Origin: Bacteroides intestinalis DSM 17393
Lineage (GTDB): Bacteria; Bacteroidota; Bacteroidia; Bacteroidales; Bacteroidaceae
Assembly (NCBI RefSeq): GCF_000172175.1
Contig: NZ_ABJL02000008.1
Location: forward strand, 1,736,001 to 1,800,000
Length of the DNA stretch: 64,000 bases
Direction: 5' to 3'
The notes under the pieces were generated by a model that saw only the letters and a program-made list of their open reading frames with translations, searched no databases and was not told the origin of the DNA. This document shows positions 52,523 through 60,634 of this stretch, one piece after another. Each line of letters begins with the position of its first letter. Positions within the stretch are counted from its first letter, which is position 1. The translations under genes and the position numbers were made by a program.

Positions 52523-53447
52523 TTATTGAGCTTTTATTAAGAGTTCGTTATTCTTCTCTCCGTTATACCAATATGCTTTATCCTGGCCACCACTCATTGC
52601 CCAAGCCGCAAAGTCTTTATAAGCATCGAGGAAATTTCCTTTCTCAATTACATGAGCCATAGGAACCGGGACATTCAAGCCCCAAATCAGTCCTTTTTTG
52701 TTATAATAATAATCCCATCCCAAACCGGAATTGTCACTGGGATATGTATCGTATACCGGTTTGTATCCTCCTAAATGGATTTCGGGGCCATGATCGGCCT
52801 TTGCCAAATAGAAGTCGAAGCTTTCAAAATCAACTGAATTTACATTTACCTCCTTGTTCATGTAAATGGCGATATTCAATTGCGGAAGTTCCGTAACAAG
52901 ATATTCTTTGTCCGTATTAAAGAAGGTGCTACCGGAAGGCTTTGAAGTTGCCGCAACCAAATTACGGAAGTCCATAATAACTTCGCCATCAGGACCGACG
53001 GACCAAACTACAGTTTCAACGGATGTATTAAAGCGCTGAACGACTTCAATCTCATCAACGTCTGCTGCCTTAAGGTCCTTCAATCTTACGCATGGAGCAT
53101 AAGGAAAAGAGCCTCCCATAGCTCTCAACTCAATACCGAACTGTATGGCCTCATCAATCACGCTCTTACCTCTTCTACCGGAACGAAATGGAATTTGTAC
53201 CCTGTAACCAAGAACAAAATCATTGAAATCGTAATCCCCTAAACTCGGAAACATATCTTCGAACATGACAGTTCCCCATCCATTTTTGGGATAGTTGATA
53301 CTGCCACTTCCTCAGTTTGCGTTATCCGCCCTTGCCAGTTTTTTCTTTTTGCGGTTGTTTGTCTGCATCATACACACTTTTCTCGCATGATGTAAAGGCT
53401 AACGTGCCCAGCAATAAAGACAAGATGAAAATCAATTTTCTTTTCAT
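52523..53447 (-). pseudogene. LruC-domain lipoprotein gene broken by frameshift and nonsense
   Basis: The ATG at 53447 starts a 41-codon lipoprotein N terminus (MKRKLIFILSLLLGTLAFTSC) that stops at TAA 53322-53324. The rest of the protein is in another frame (52523-53311): GSGSINYPKNGWGTVMFEDMFPSLGDYDFNDF begins an LruC domain with its Asp-rich calcium-type loop. That frame is closed upstream by TGA at 53312-53314. Two lesions within 12 bp thus separate signal peptide from domain, so an exported protein cannot be made without frameshift and readthrough. The LruC part (about 247 aa from ATG 53266) could only be cytoplasmic. It lies downstream of the DUF4469-type gene, possibly same transcript. 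Confidence 0.7.
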
Positions 53448-53532
53448 GTTGCGTTCGTTTTTTATTATGATGTGTAAAATGTATGTTCTCTCTCCTAAGT
53501 AATCATTATCACAATTGATTGAGATGTAAATC

Positions 53533-53624
53533 CGGCAAAGCACCGTTGCCTGCTCAGACAAAGTACCATTGCTCGGTCAGGCAAGACACCGTTGCTCGGT
53601 CGGGCAAGGTAGCATTGCCAGTTG
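53533..53624. repeat. Four tandem 23-bp repeats with internal GCAA/TTGC dyads
   Basis: Units start at 53533, 53556, 53579 and 53602, each near (A/G)GGCAAGRYACCGTTGCTCGGTC. Each has GCAA and TTGC about 7 nt apart, mostly paired (GGCAA with TTGCC in unit 1). It sits between the LruC lipoprotein gene and the DUF4469-type gene. Confidence 0.85.
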
Positions 53625-53634
53625 TGTCTCCTAA

Positions 53635-54417
53635 TTAACCGAGCGGATCATCCTCTATCCCTCCGTCACCTCCACTTCCACCGCCGGTAGGTGCCATGCC
53701 GATATATATCGTTTTTATGACACTGCGAGGTGTTTTCAGCAGATGGCCTTGACCGTATTGTGTCGTCACCTTCAATTCATACGTACCTTTATCCAATCCG
53801 CTGGGGATGATGAAACTGAGACGCGAAGGTTCGTTCAATACCCACAAGTCTTCGGTGATTTTTGTTATCGTACCTTTTGAGTCAGTCAAGATGATGCCTA
53901 CAGAGTCGTCAGTACCGGTCACTTTCAGCATTGCACCCTTCAGGGTGAAAGCACGTCCGGCTGTGGCACTGGAATCCAGCGCACGGGTGGATGTATCCTG
54001 AACGCCTGCAATGTACATGGCACTGCCCTTTGCACCGATAATGTTCACCACCGTATTTTTGATGGCTTCGCGAAGGTCGGCACCCACGTTGAAGTTTACC
54101 ACGATAGAGTTCTTTGCCGGATTCCAAGCAGAGTTCTCGATGACACCATGAAAATTGACCGAGGCATAATATAAGCCTGTGTTCACACTGACGCCACTCA
54201 TCAGCAAACGTTTGATCACGCGCTTCTCCAGGTCGAAGACGTGGCGGATGGTTTCTTCCCGCAGGCCGGAGTCTTCCGCTTTCATTTCGGCAATGATACG
54301 TTCCTCGTCGGCACTGCCGTTGGAGACGGGGACGAGGATCATATCCTCTTTGTTGTCCACAGTCACGGTGTTATCCGCCAGTTGACCGTTGATTTGATAC
54401 CTGATTTCTTCTGACAT
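53635..54417 (-). CDS. DUF4469-type protein (HU-like DNA-binding fold plus Ig-like domain)
   Basis: The 260-residue protein has no signal peptide. The N-terminal 120 residues (IRYQINGQLADNTVTV, FDLEKRVIKRLLMSGVSVNTGLYYASVNFHG, NFNVGADLREAIKNTVVNI) fit the Bacteroidetes HU-related domain found with DUF4469. Residues from about 155 (GRAFTLKGAMLKVTGTDDSVGIILTD) to 240 form an Ig-like beta domain, and the C terminus is Gly-rich (GGGSGGDGGIEDD). The role is unproven. No own promoter is visible upstream, but a probable invertible promoter lies 230 bp away and would drive it after inversion. Confidence 0.75.
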   Translation of the reverse strand: MSEEIRYQINGQLADNTVTVDNKEDMILVPVSNGSADEERIIAEMKAEDSGLREETIRHVFDLEKRVIKRLLMSGVSVNTGLYYASVNFHGVIENSAWNPAKNSIVVNFNVGADLREAIKNTVVNIIGAKGSAMYIAGVQDTSTRALDSSATAGRAFTLKGAMLKVTGTDDSVGIILTDSKGTITKITEDLWVLNEPSRLSFIIPSGLDKGTYELKVTTQYGQGHLLKTPRSVIKTIYIGMAPTGGGSGGDGGIEDDPLG

Positions 54418-54508
54418 AATCTCTTTTATTTTAGGGTTAATATATGTATGATAAACTATATGGGTGACGAGTCACAAATGATTTAGAACCATTCGCTCCG
54501 TTTTGTAA

Positions 54509-54549
54509 ATTACGGTGTTATAGCTGTCGCTACAACCTAACACCGTAAT
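54509..54549 (-). promoter_or_regulatory. 12-bp perfect stem-loop in the leader of the DUF4469-type gene
   Basis: ATTACGGTGTTA (54509-54520) pairs with TAACACCGTAAT (54538-54549), 17-nt loop, without a T-run in either direction. It would lie in the 5' leader if the invertible promoter is ON. Confidence 0.7.
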
Positions 54550-54645
54550 CCCACAAACAGCACAACAACATATTGACTAAAGCGCGCTACACTATATATA
54601 CATTCATTAATTATCATTTATCGGAATAAAAAAACTGGGTTTCTG

Positions 54646-54663
54646 AAATTACTTACCAAGTAA
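54646..54663. repeat. Left inverted repeat of the invertible element
   Basis: 18 bp, itself nearly palindromic; the asymmetric centre ACC (GGT in the right copy) fixes its orientation. The left copy extends to a perfect 10+3+10 palindrome, 54645-54667. Confidence 0.8.
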
Positions 54664-54953
54664 TTTCAAACTACTATCCGATGCATGCGGAAAAAGCGAT
54701 TTCCAAGCGCATCGCTTAGGATGAAAAAAAGACTTTTCTGAGCTAAAAGTAAAATAGTTGATGGTTCCGCTTCTAAGCTGAAAGTGGAGGGCGCAATTCG
54801 TATACCTGCCGTAGTAGAAATAAGAAGATAATATGTGTTTTTTCTATTTTAGATCATTGTGATTCTGTCTTGAAAGAATTATATTTAAAGTTTTATTAAT
54901 ATCCCCTTGCTTATTTGTGAAAATATGTGAATATTTGCAAGCGATTAGTGCCG

Positions 54954-54971
54954 TTACTTGGTAAGTAATTT
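54954..54971. repeat. Right inverted repeat of the invertible element
   Basis: TTACTTGGTAAGTAATTT, exact reverse complement of the left copy at 54646-54663. Confidence 0.8.
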
Positions 54972-54988
54972 AGTCTCAACTTCGTGTC

Positions 54989-55993
54989 TTACAATATACT
55001 GTAAAGCATACTCCCCTTCCATTTACCTTTTTTCACAGCTGCGATGAGTTGTCTGTTTACTTCATCGATACGTTCATTTTCAAAAGGTTTGAGGTAAGTT
55101 TCCGTTACCCGGATGGACGAGTGTCCCAGTGATTGGCTGATAATACCAATGGACTGCCCCATGTGGTAAGCCAGCGTAGCCCAAGTATGCCGGGCAGTGT
55201 AGGAACTTACCGGCACGCCTGGAAGCATCCGTTTTACGGCTTGCTTTAATGTCCGGTTGAAGTTACGTAAAGCAATCTGGTAAGAAAGATATTGTTCCCA
55301 ACCGTCCTGTATCTCTGCATCCAGGATTGGCAACAGGTAAGGAGATGAGGGGGTAGTCTTCTGTCCGAGCCCTCGTAGTAGGCGCAAGGCTTCGGGAGAC
55401 AGTTTCACCCGCATCGGTTTCTGAGTCTTATGACGGAGATAGACCAGATATTCCCCCTGCAAATCCTGCCTGCGCAGATGGGCAAGGTCGATAAACGGTA
55501 TACCCCTGCACAGAAACATCAGGCGGAAATATGCCAAAGCCCTTCTTTCTTCTCTGGTCAGGTCATCGTTCTCTGCTCTCAACAACTTTTCCATCTGCCA
55601 TCCACGCAGTGCACGTTTGGTTTGAGACACCACCCGTGTATGTACACCGACAAACAGCTGTGGGTTGTATCCCGGTGTGCCTACGGGCATCCAGCGGTTG
55701 TACACAGCCCGCAGTGAGCTCATGTAACTGGTCACGCTGTTCATCTTCAAGGGTCTCTTTTTCGTCTGCATCAGCCACTCCTCATAGGCTTTCAACCGCA
55801 TAGGGGTGAACACTTCATCCATAGGCAGTGGTATGCCCCTACCACCCGCAAAATCTTGGAAGGAATGCAGCACAGACACATAACCATGCGCCGCCGCAAA
55901 CTTTCGTTCACGTTTCAGCTGTTCGGTCACAGCAAGTATGTAGGAAGCCAAATCCGTACTTCCCACATCCGTTTCTACATCTTTTGTTTTCAT
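54989..55993 (-). CDS. Tyrosine recombinase (Bacteroides Tsr/integrase type)
   Basis: The start is the ATG at 55993 (MKTKDVETDVGS), giving 334 residues; a GTG three codons upstream is the alternative. An N-terminal SAM-like core-binding domain (SYILAVTEQLKRERKFAAAHGY, SVTSYMSSLRAVYNRWM) precedes the catalytic domain. Catalytic residues are visible: Arg in FLCRGIPFIDLAHL, Lys in RHKTQKP, YTARHTWATLAYH, LGHSSI, and the nucleophile Tyr in RVTETYLKPF. Its 3' end lies 17 bp from an inverted-repeat-bounded promoter, as for the locally acting invertases of Bacteroides. No integrated element or transfer genes accompany it. Confidence 0.9.
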   Translation of the reverse strand: MKTKDVETDVGSTDLASYILAVTEQLKRERKFAAAHGYVSVLHSFQDFAGGRGIPLPMDEVFTPMRLKAYEEWLMQTKKRPLKMNSVTSYMSSLRAVYNRWMPVGTPGYNPQLFVGVHTRVVSQTKRALRGWQMEKLLRAENDDLTREERRALAYFRLMFLCRGIPFIDLAHLRRQDLQGEYLVYLRHKTQKPMRVKLSPEALRLLRGLGQKTTPSSPYLLPILDAEIQDGWEQYLSYQIALRNFNRTLKQAVKRMLPGVPVSSYTARHTWATLAYHMGQSIGIISQSLGHSSIRVTETYLKPFENERIDEVNRQLIAAVKKGKWKGSMLYSIL

Positions 55994-56016
55994 AAATCTC
56001 ACTATTTATTAATAAT

Positions 56017-56056
56017 AAAAACTCCGGCACAGCAGTAGCTATTACCGGAGTTTTTT
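56017..56056. terminator. Intrinsic terminator of hcp
   Basis: AAAAACTCCGG-type arm (56017-56027) pairs with CCGGAGTTTTTT (56045-56056). T-runs on both sides; it ends hcp transcription before the recombinase gene. Confidence 0.85.
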
Positions 56057-56061
56057 CAGTC

Positions 56062-57714
56062 TTATGATAATTGGAACATCTTCAAGTCATCTTCCACATC
56101 ACTGATGGTATCTATCTGGAAAGTATCTACCAAGACCTTTGCCACATTGGGCGACAGGAAGGCAGGCAGCGTAGGCCCTAAATGGATTTTCTTCACACCC
56201 AGACTCAACAAGGCCAGCAGTACGATAACGGCTTTCTGCTCGTACCAGGCAATGTTATACACAATCGGGAGTTCGTTGATATCATTCAGCTCGAACACTT
56301 CTTTCAGTTTCATTGCAATGACTGCCAGTGAATAGCTGTCGTTGCACTGTCCTGCATCCAGTACACGTGGAATGCCGTTGATATCTCCCAGAGGCAACTT
56401 ATTGTAACGATACTTGGCACAACCTGCTGTCAGGATGACTGTATCTTTAGGCAATGCCTTGGCAAACTCGGTATAATAATCACGTCCCTTCATACGTCCG
56501 TCGCAACCTGCCATAACTACAAAGCGACGAATAGCACCGCTCTTCACGGCATCCACTACTTTATCTGCCAGTTGCAACACCTGATTATGGGCAAAACCAC
56601 CGATGATTTCTCCACGTTCTATTTCCGTAGGCGGCTGGCATTGCTTGGCTATCTCAATAATTTCGGAGAAGTCTTTTCTGCCTTCGGCATCTGCCTGAAT
56701 GTACTTGCAACCGGGATATCCGGTGGAATTTGTTGTAAACATACGTTCCTTATATTCAGCATTTGCCAACGGGGGGACGATACAGTTTGTTGTAAACAGG
56801 ATAGGTCCATTGAAGGTGGTGAACTCTTCACGCTGCTTCCACCAGGCATTTCCATAGTTGCCTACGAAGTGGGAATACTTCTTGAAAGCAGGATAATAGT
56901 GAGCAGGAAGCATTTCGCTATGTGTGTACACGTCGACTCCCGTACCTTCGGTTTGCTTCAATAGTTCTTCCATATCTTTCAGGTCGTGGCCGCTTATCAA
57001 GATACCCGGACGCTTCCCTACTCCGATATTTACTTTTGTCATTTCCGGATTGCCATAGCGTTCGGTATTCGCTTTATCCAGTAAAGCCATAGTCTTCACA
57101 CCGTATTCTCCGGTCTGGAGTACCATCTTCACCCACTCGCCTGCCGGAAGTGATTTTGTGGCAGTGGCAGCCAAAGCATGTTGCATAAAAGTATGGATAG
57201 AAGCATCGTCATATCCCAGACGCATGGCATGTTCCAGATATGCCGCCATACCCTTCAGACCATAGGTCATCAATTCTTTCAGGGAACGCAGGTCTGTGTC
57301 GGACTCACGCAAGACACCCACGCTTTCCGCCTTGGCAGCATACTCATCACGTCCGCCCTGCCATTGCAATTCGTCGATTTCAGGCAGGGAAATACCTTTT
57401 TCTTTGGCTTCTTCTATCAAACGGTTACGCAATGCCATACCTTTATCCACCCTGTTCAGAATGCTTTCATCATCGAAATTGGCATTTGTAATGGTACAGA
57501 ATAAGGCATCCACAACAAAACGGTTCACTTCGGCAGCTACAGAATGTCCGGCGTTACGGAATTCATCAGTAACGACTGATATTCCACGTACCACGAACAT
57601 CAGCAAATCCATTGCCTTTGCCGTATGACTTTCTTTTCCACACACACCTTTCAAGATACAACCGGTGCCTTTCATTGTCTCCTGGCACTGATAACAAAAC
57701 ATTTTAGCTTCCAT
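56062..57714 (-). CDS. hcp: Hybrid cluster protein (hydroxylamine / NO reductase)
   Basis: The product is 550 aa (start at the second of two adjacent ATGs; either is possible). The N-terminal cysteines are spaced CxxCx8Cx5C in MFCYQCQETMKGTGCILKGVC, the [4Fe-4S] arrangement of class I Hcps in anaerobes. Downstream ligands of the hybrid cluster are visible in GHDLKDMEELL, FTTNCIV, GYPGC, MAGCDGRMKGRDY, LTAGCAKYR and DAGQCNDSYS. Hcp reduces hydroxylamine and, more likely in vivo, nitric oxide or related nitrosative species. It is divergent from two Crp/Fnr genes and near nrfA, so it fits a nitrite/NO stress module. Confidence 0.93.
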   Translation of the reverse strand: MEAKMFCYQCQETMKGTGCILKGVCGKESHTAKAMDLLMFVVRGISVVTDEFRNAGHSVAAEVNRFVVDALFCTITNANFDDESILNRVDKGMALRNRLIEEAKEKGISLPEIDELQWQGGRDEYAAKAESVGVLRESDTDLRSLKELMTYGLKGMAAYLEHAMRLGYDDASIHTFMQHALAATATKSLPAGEWVKMVLQTGEYGVKTMALLDKANTERYGNPEMTKVNIGVGKRPGILISGHDLKDMEELLKQTEGTGVDVYTHSEMLPAHYYPAFKKYSHFVGNYGNAWWKQREEFTTFNGPILFTTNCIVPPLANAEYKERMFTTNSTGYPGCKYIQADAEGRKDFSEIIEIAKQCQPPTEIERGEIIGGFAHNQVLQLADKVVDAVKSGAIRRFVVMAGCDGRMKGRDYYTEFAKALPKDTVILTAGCAKYRYNKLPLGDINGIPRVLDAGQCNDSYSLAVIAMKLKEVFELNDINELPIVYNIAWYEQKAVIVLLALLSLGVKKIHLGPTLPAFLSPNVAKVLVDTFQIDTISDVEDDLKMFQLS

Positions 57715-57792
57715 CATCTTATTCTTTTTATTTAGTTATAAAATATATATTCCTTCTCTTTAAAGAAGACAAGCTGCATCTCAGCATAACTT

Positions 57793-57810
57793 TTTCATGC
57801 AAGCATGAAA
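57793..57810. promoter_or_regulatory. Palindromic operator candidate between hcp and the Crp/Fnr gene
   Basis: TTTCATGCAAGCATGAAA: 8-bp perfect arms around a 2-bp centre. It overlaps the -33 position of the rightward promoter, whose own -33 is poor, as expected for an activator site. Confidence 0.65.
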
Positions 57811-57830
57811 GTTCTGCATTCGATTTGCAT

Positions 57831-57847
57831 TATCTTTGTGCAAAGAT
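57831..57847 (+). promoter_or_regulatory. -7 box (TATCTTTG) of the first Crp/Fnr gene, within a second palindrome
   Basis: TATCTTTG (57831-57838) is perfect. ATCTTTGTGCAAAGAT (57832-57847) forms 7-bp arms around TG. The leftward strand also reads CATCTTTG there, so -7 boxes on the two strands may overlap. Confidence 0.55.
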
Positions 57848-57911
57848 GGAGAGTTTATGGCAAGTAAATTGTCACGTATGTTACACCTAATCACAAAAAA
57901 CTTAAAAAAGA

Positions 57912-58550
57912 ATGGAACCACATATATTATTACAGATGCCATTATTTCAAGGCATAACAGAAGAAGTGCTGTTAAAGTTCGTTCTGTTGCACCAACATAC
58001 CCTTAAATCTTATAAACCGGGAGAGTTTATCGCCATGCAGGGAGACATTTACCGTTCTCTATATATTCTGTGCAATGGAACAGTGCGTACGCAAATGGTC
58101 AGTGCAGAAGGAAAACAACTCACCATAGAGACCCTCCGTGCTCCGAAACTCCTTGCACCGGCTTTCATCTTCGCTTCCGAAAACCGTTTCCCGGTGAATA
58201 TCGAAACCCTGGAAACCTCGGAAGTATTGATTCTGAATAAGGATGCTTTTCTGGAATTCATGCACCAGTACCCGGTCGTCATGCAGAATTTCCTGAAGTT
58301 GATTTCCGACCGGAGCTTGTTTCTATCCAAGAAACTGAACGAGTTTGCTTTACAAAGCCTGAAATCCAGATTGCTCAATTATGTAAAGATGCATGGAAGC
58401 ATCGGTTCCCAACAGGAAGTGGCACATATACTTGGAGTGGCCCGTCCGTCACTGGCACGTGCCATATCTGAACTGAGCAATGAGGGCTGCATACAAATAG
58501 AAGGAAAAGAAATGTTTATTGACGAGGAGAATTCGAAGAAATACTTTTAA
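57912..58550 (+). CDS. Crp/Fnr family regulator, HcpR-like candidate
   Basis: The 212-residue protein has an N-terminal cyclic-nucleotide-binding-type beta barrel (SYKPGEFIAMQGDIYRSLYILCNGTVRTQM) and a long dimer helix. The C-terminal winged helix shows GSIGSQQEVAHILGVARPSLARAISELSNEG. There is no Fnr-type cysteine cluster. It is divergent from hcp, 198 bp away, with a palindrome in between. In Porphyromonas and other anaerobes, HcpR regulators of this family activate hcp in response to nitrite or NO, probably through haem. The same role here is inferred from position. Confidence 0.88.
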   Translation: MEPHILLQMPLFQGITEEVLLKFVLLHQHTLKSYKPGEFIAMQGDIYRSLYILCNGTVRTQMVSAEGKQLTIETLRAPKLLAPAFIFASENRFPVNIETLETSEVLILNKDAFLEFMHQYPVVMQNFLKLISDRSLFLSKKLNEFALQSLKSRLLNYVKMHGSIGSQQEVAHILGVARPSLARAISELSNEGCIQIEGKEMFIDEENSKKYF

Positions 58551-58566
58551 TTCTACTTTTTCATCG

Positions 58567-58574
58567 TATCTTTG
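58567..58574 (+). promoter_or_regulatory. -7 box (TATCTTTG) of the second Crp/Fnr gene
   Basis: Perfect TAnnTTTG match, 22 nt before the ATG at 58596; separate from the first gene's promoter. Confidence 0.55.
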
Positions 58575-58595
58575 TACAACCAACTACCTAATATA

Positions 58596-59285
58596 ATGAG
58601 GAAAATAACATTAACCGACAAACATCAGGAATTACTTTTCCAGATTCCGCTGTTTCGTGACCTTCCCCTTAACATCAAGCATTCGTTGCTCAACAGGTTA
58701 GATATCTCCCTGTACTCGGTCGACAAAAAAGATATCATTGCCACCCAGGGAACACTCTGCAAGAAATTATATGTATTATTGGAAGGAAAACTACGGGTAG
58801 ATATTATCGACGGATTGGGAAATGAAGTCATGATAGAATATATCGTTGCGGCACGTGCATTCGCCACTCCTCATTTATTCAGTTCAGACGGAGTACTGCC
58901 GGCAACCTTTACCGCCATGGAAGACAGTACCCTACTCACCGCCAGCAAAGAGTCCATGTTTAAGCTTATCAGCGAGGAACCTAAAATATTACACAACTTT
59001 CTTTGCATTACGGGCAATTGCAATGTCTGCACAGTATCCCGCCTGAAAACCCTATCACGGAAAACAGTGCGCGAACGTTTCGTTGTCTACTTGCTGGAAC
59101 ACAAGAAAAAGAATTCTCCAATAGTCAACATCATCCACAATCAGGCAACCCTTGCCGAATATCTGAATGTAACCCGCCCTGCACTATCGAAAGAGATTAA
59201 TAAGATGATAAAGGAAGGTATTATCGATATGGACGGAAAGACAGTGCAGATACTCAATGAAACTATATTAGAAAGGTACGTATAG
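58596..59285 (+). CDS. Second Crp/Fnr family regulator
   Basis: The start is the ATG at 58596 (MRKITLTDKHQEL); an in-frame TTG at 58572 lies in the -7 box. The 229-residue protein has the sensor barrel (DKKDIIATQGTLCKKLYVLLEGKLRVDI) and winged helix (HNQATLAEYLNVTRPALSKEINKMIKEG). Two cysteines lie together in TGNCNVCTVSRLK on the dimer helix, which the first paralogue lacks. It follows the HcpR-like gene by 46 nt and may be a sensor of a different signal (redox or NO). A long hairpin overlaps its stop codon. Confidence 0.85.
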   Translation: MRKITLTDKHQELLFQIPLFRDLPLNIKHSLLNRLDISLYSVDKKDIIATQGTLCKKLYVLLEGKLRVDIIDGLGNEVMIEYIVAARAFATPHLFSSDGVLPATFTAMEDSTLLTASKESMFKLISEEPKILHNFLCITGNCNVCTVSRLKTLSRKTVRERFVVYLLEHKKKNSPIVNIIHNQATLAEYLNVTRPALSKEINKMIKEGIIDMDGKTVQILNETILERYV

Positions 59286-59309
59286 GAGCTTTCTCCTGAT
59301 ACGTACCTT
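59273..59309. terminator. Long hairpin between convergent genes
   Basis: AAGGTACGTATAGGAG (59273-59288) pairs with CTCCTGATACGTACCTT (59293-59309), one bulged base. It overlaps the stop of the second Crp/Fnr gene and lies 28 bp from the end of the porin-like gene. T-runs are weak, so terminator function is probable, not certain. Confidence 0.6.
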
Positions 59310-59336
59310 CATTTATGTTCTCTCTTACTTACAGTT

Positions 59337-60626
59337 TTACCACTTCACAAACAGCACTCTGGGATTGATATTGACAGACACCCATCCCCAGTCTTGCCAG
59401 CTTTTATGATTGCCGCCTTTCACAACGTCCATCGTCTCCGTTCCGCGCATAATGGAGTATCCGGCGGAGAGTTTCACATCCTTCATCACCGACCAGTTTA
59501 TTTGATAATCGACTTCCGAACCTAATGCCTTTTTCAATCCCGACAACTTCACCGCAGTTGAGAAATGATGATAGTTCAAATCCATATCCACCTTATCGGA
59601 AGCACGGAAACGTAAACCCAGACGTTTGTCAAACAAGCCGGGAGCATATCCGGGTTTAAAGTCGGACGCATAAAAATAATCCATAGCTCCGTAAAACTTA
59701 TGATGTGTACCATATAGAACATTGAATGCCTTGTACTTGTCACTGTCACCGCTGTCTCCACTTAGATAATCGGCGCTTGCCACTATCGTCCAAGTAGGTT
59801 TAAGGTTGTATGGGAAAGCATAAGCCACTTGCAGGCTGGCCATGAAAGCAGATACCTTCTGCACATTTTGGTTCTTGCCCGTCTGATAATAGAAGGCACC
59901 GTCTACATTCCACCCATTTTCCCTGTAGGTGATATAAGTTCCCATTGTTTGCAGATAACGGGTGTGAGACTCTTTAGTTGCCGCATCTCCGGTTTCCAAT
60001 CCCAGATTCATGAACAGTAAGGATGCATCAAAGGGAGTATAATCGGATTTATAGTGATACCAGAGAGTCTGCATATTCTTGTAAGGCTGCGCTCCGGCCT
60101 GCACGTAATAGGTACCGCCTATCTTAGTCTCGTCATTCTGGTTGAAAGCAAGAATCAGATGCAGTTGGTTGTTGGGGTCGGCATAACCCAGTTTCAATGC
60201 ATCATGGTAGCGTCCGGCTACATTCCAATCCAGTCCGCCCAGAATGCGTTCGTCATCATACGAAAGGGTCTGACGGCCTAATTGTGCAAAGAAGTTTTTA
60301 CCGAAATTCAGTTTAGCCCATGCCTCATTCATGATGAAACGGCCGTTCTTGTCAATCTGCGGATCTTGTCCCCATACCCCCACATGCTGAGCCGAGATTT
60401 TCATTTGCAAATCAGAACGCTTGTACTCCATAGAAAGGCGTGCACGGCTATTGATGAATCCCGCAGGTTCCTCTCCTTCATTACGGGGCATCAGAGCACC
60501 GTTACGGTATTCCGCACGAGGTCTGATCTGGATGGACATTGTAAATTCATTCTCTTTTTCTGTAGTTTGCGTATACGCCATGCTTGGCAAAAGCATGAGA
60601 AGCATTGCCCAATAAGTAGTTTTCAT
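59337..60626 (-). CDS. Alginate-export-like outer-membrane beta-barrel protein
   Basis: The 429-residue protein has a signal peptide (MLLMLLPSMAYTQ) and barrel strands typical of the alginate_exp-like family of Bacteroidetes: IQIRPRAEYRNGALM, FINSRARLSMEYKRSDLQMKI, FAQLGRQTLSYDDERILGG. It ends in a strand with aromatic terminus (NPRVLFVKW). It is the last gene of the nrfA-resB-ccsA operon, 8 nt after ccsA, so the barrel could admit nitrite or another small solute. It might also only be co-regulated. The actual cargo is unknown. Confidence 0.8.
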   Translation of the reverse strand: MKTTYWAMLLMLLPSMAYTQTTEKENEFTMSIQIRPRAEYRNGALMPRNEGEEPAGFINSRARLSMEYKRSDLQMKISAQHVGVWGQDPQIDKNGRFIMNEAWAKLNFGKNFFAQLGRQTLSYDDERILGGLDWNVAGRYHDALKLGYADPNNQLHLILAFNQNDETKIGGTYYVQAGAQPYKNMQTLWYHYKSDYTPFDASLLFMNLGLETGDAATKESHTRYLQTMGTYITYRENGWNVDGAFYYQTGKNQNVQKVSAFMASLQVAYAFPYNLKPTWTIVASADYLSGDSGDSDKYKAFNVLYGTHHKFYGAMDYFYASDFKPGYAPGLFDKRLGLRFRASDKVDMDLNYHHFSTAVKLSGLKKALGSEVDYQINWSVMKDVKLSAGYSIMRGTETMDVVKGGNHKSWQDWGWVSVNINPRVLFVKW

Positions 60627-60634
60627 AATGATTA

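Larger units (their letters stand above)
54646..54971. promoter_or_regulatory. Probable invertible promoter element (phase-variation switch)
   Basis: AAATTACTTACCAAGTAA (54646-54663) recurs exactly inverted at 54954-54971, enclosing 290 bp. Inside, TTG (54907-54909), 20 nt, AATATTTG (54930-54937) form a rightward promoter, now pointing away from the 53635-54417 gene. The tyrosine recombinase gene begins 17 bp beyond the right repeat. Inversion would drive the leftward genes. The interior otherwise holds a small hairpin (54694-54717) and no gene. Confidence 0.65.

Noticed and set aside
53533..53624. Possible CRISPR-like array
   Set aside because: The four units are directly adjacent with no spacers, units are degenerate, and there are no cas genes. 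It is a tandem repeat.
54989..56002. Recombinase as evidence for an integrated mobile element
   Set aside because: No transfer, mobilisation or phage genes and no tRNA target nearby. The paired repeats lie to one side of the gene and enclose a promoter, which fits local inversion better.
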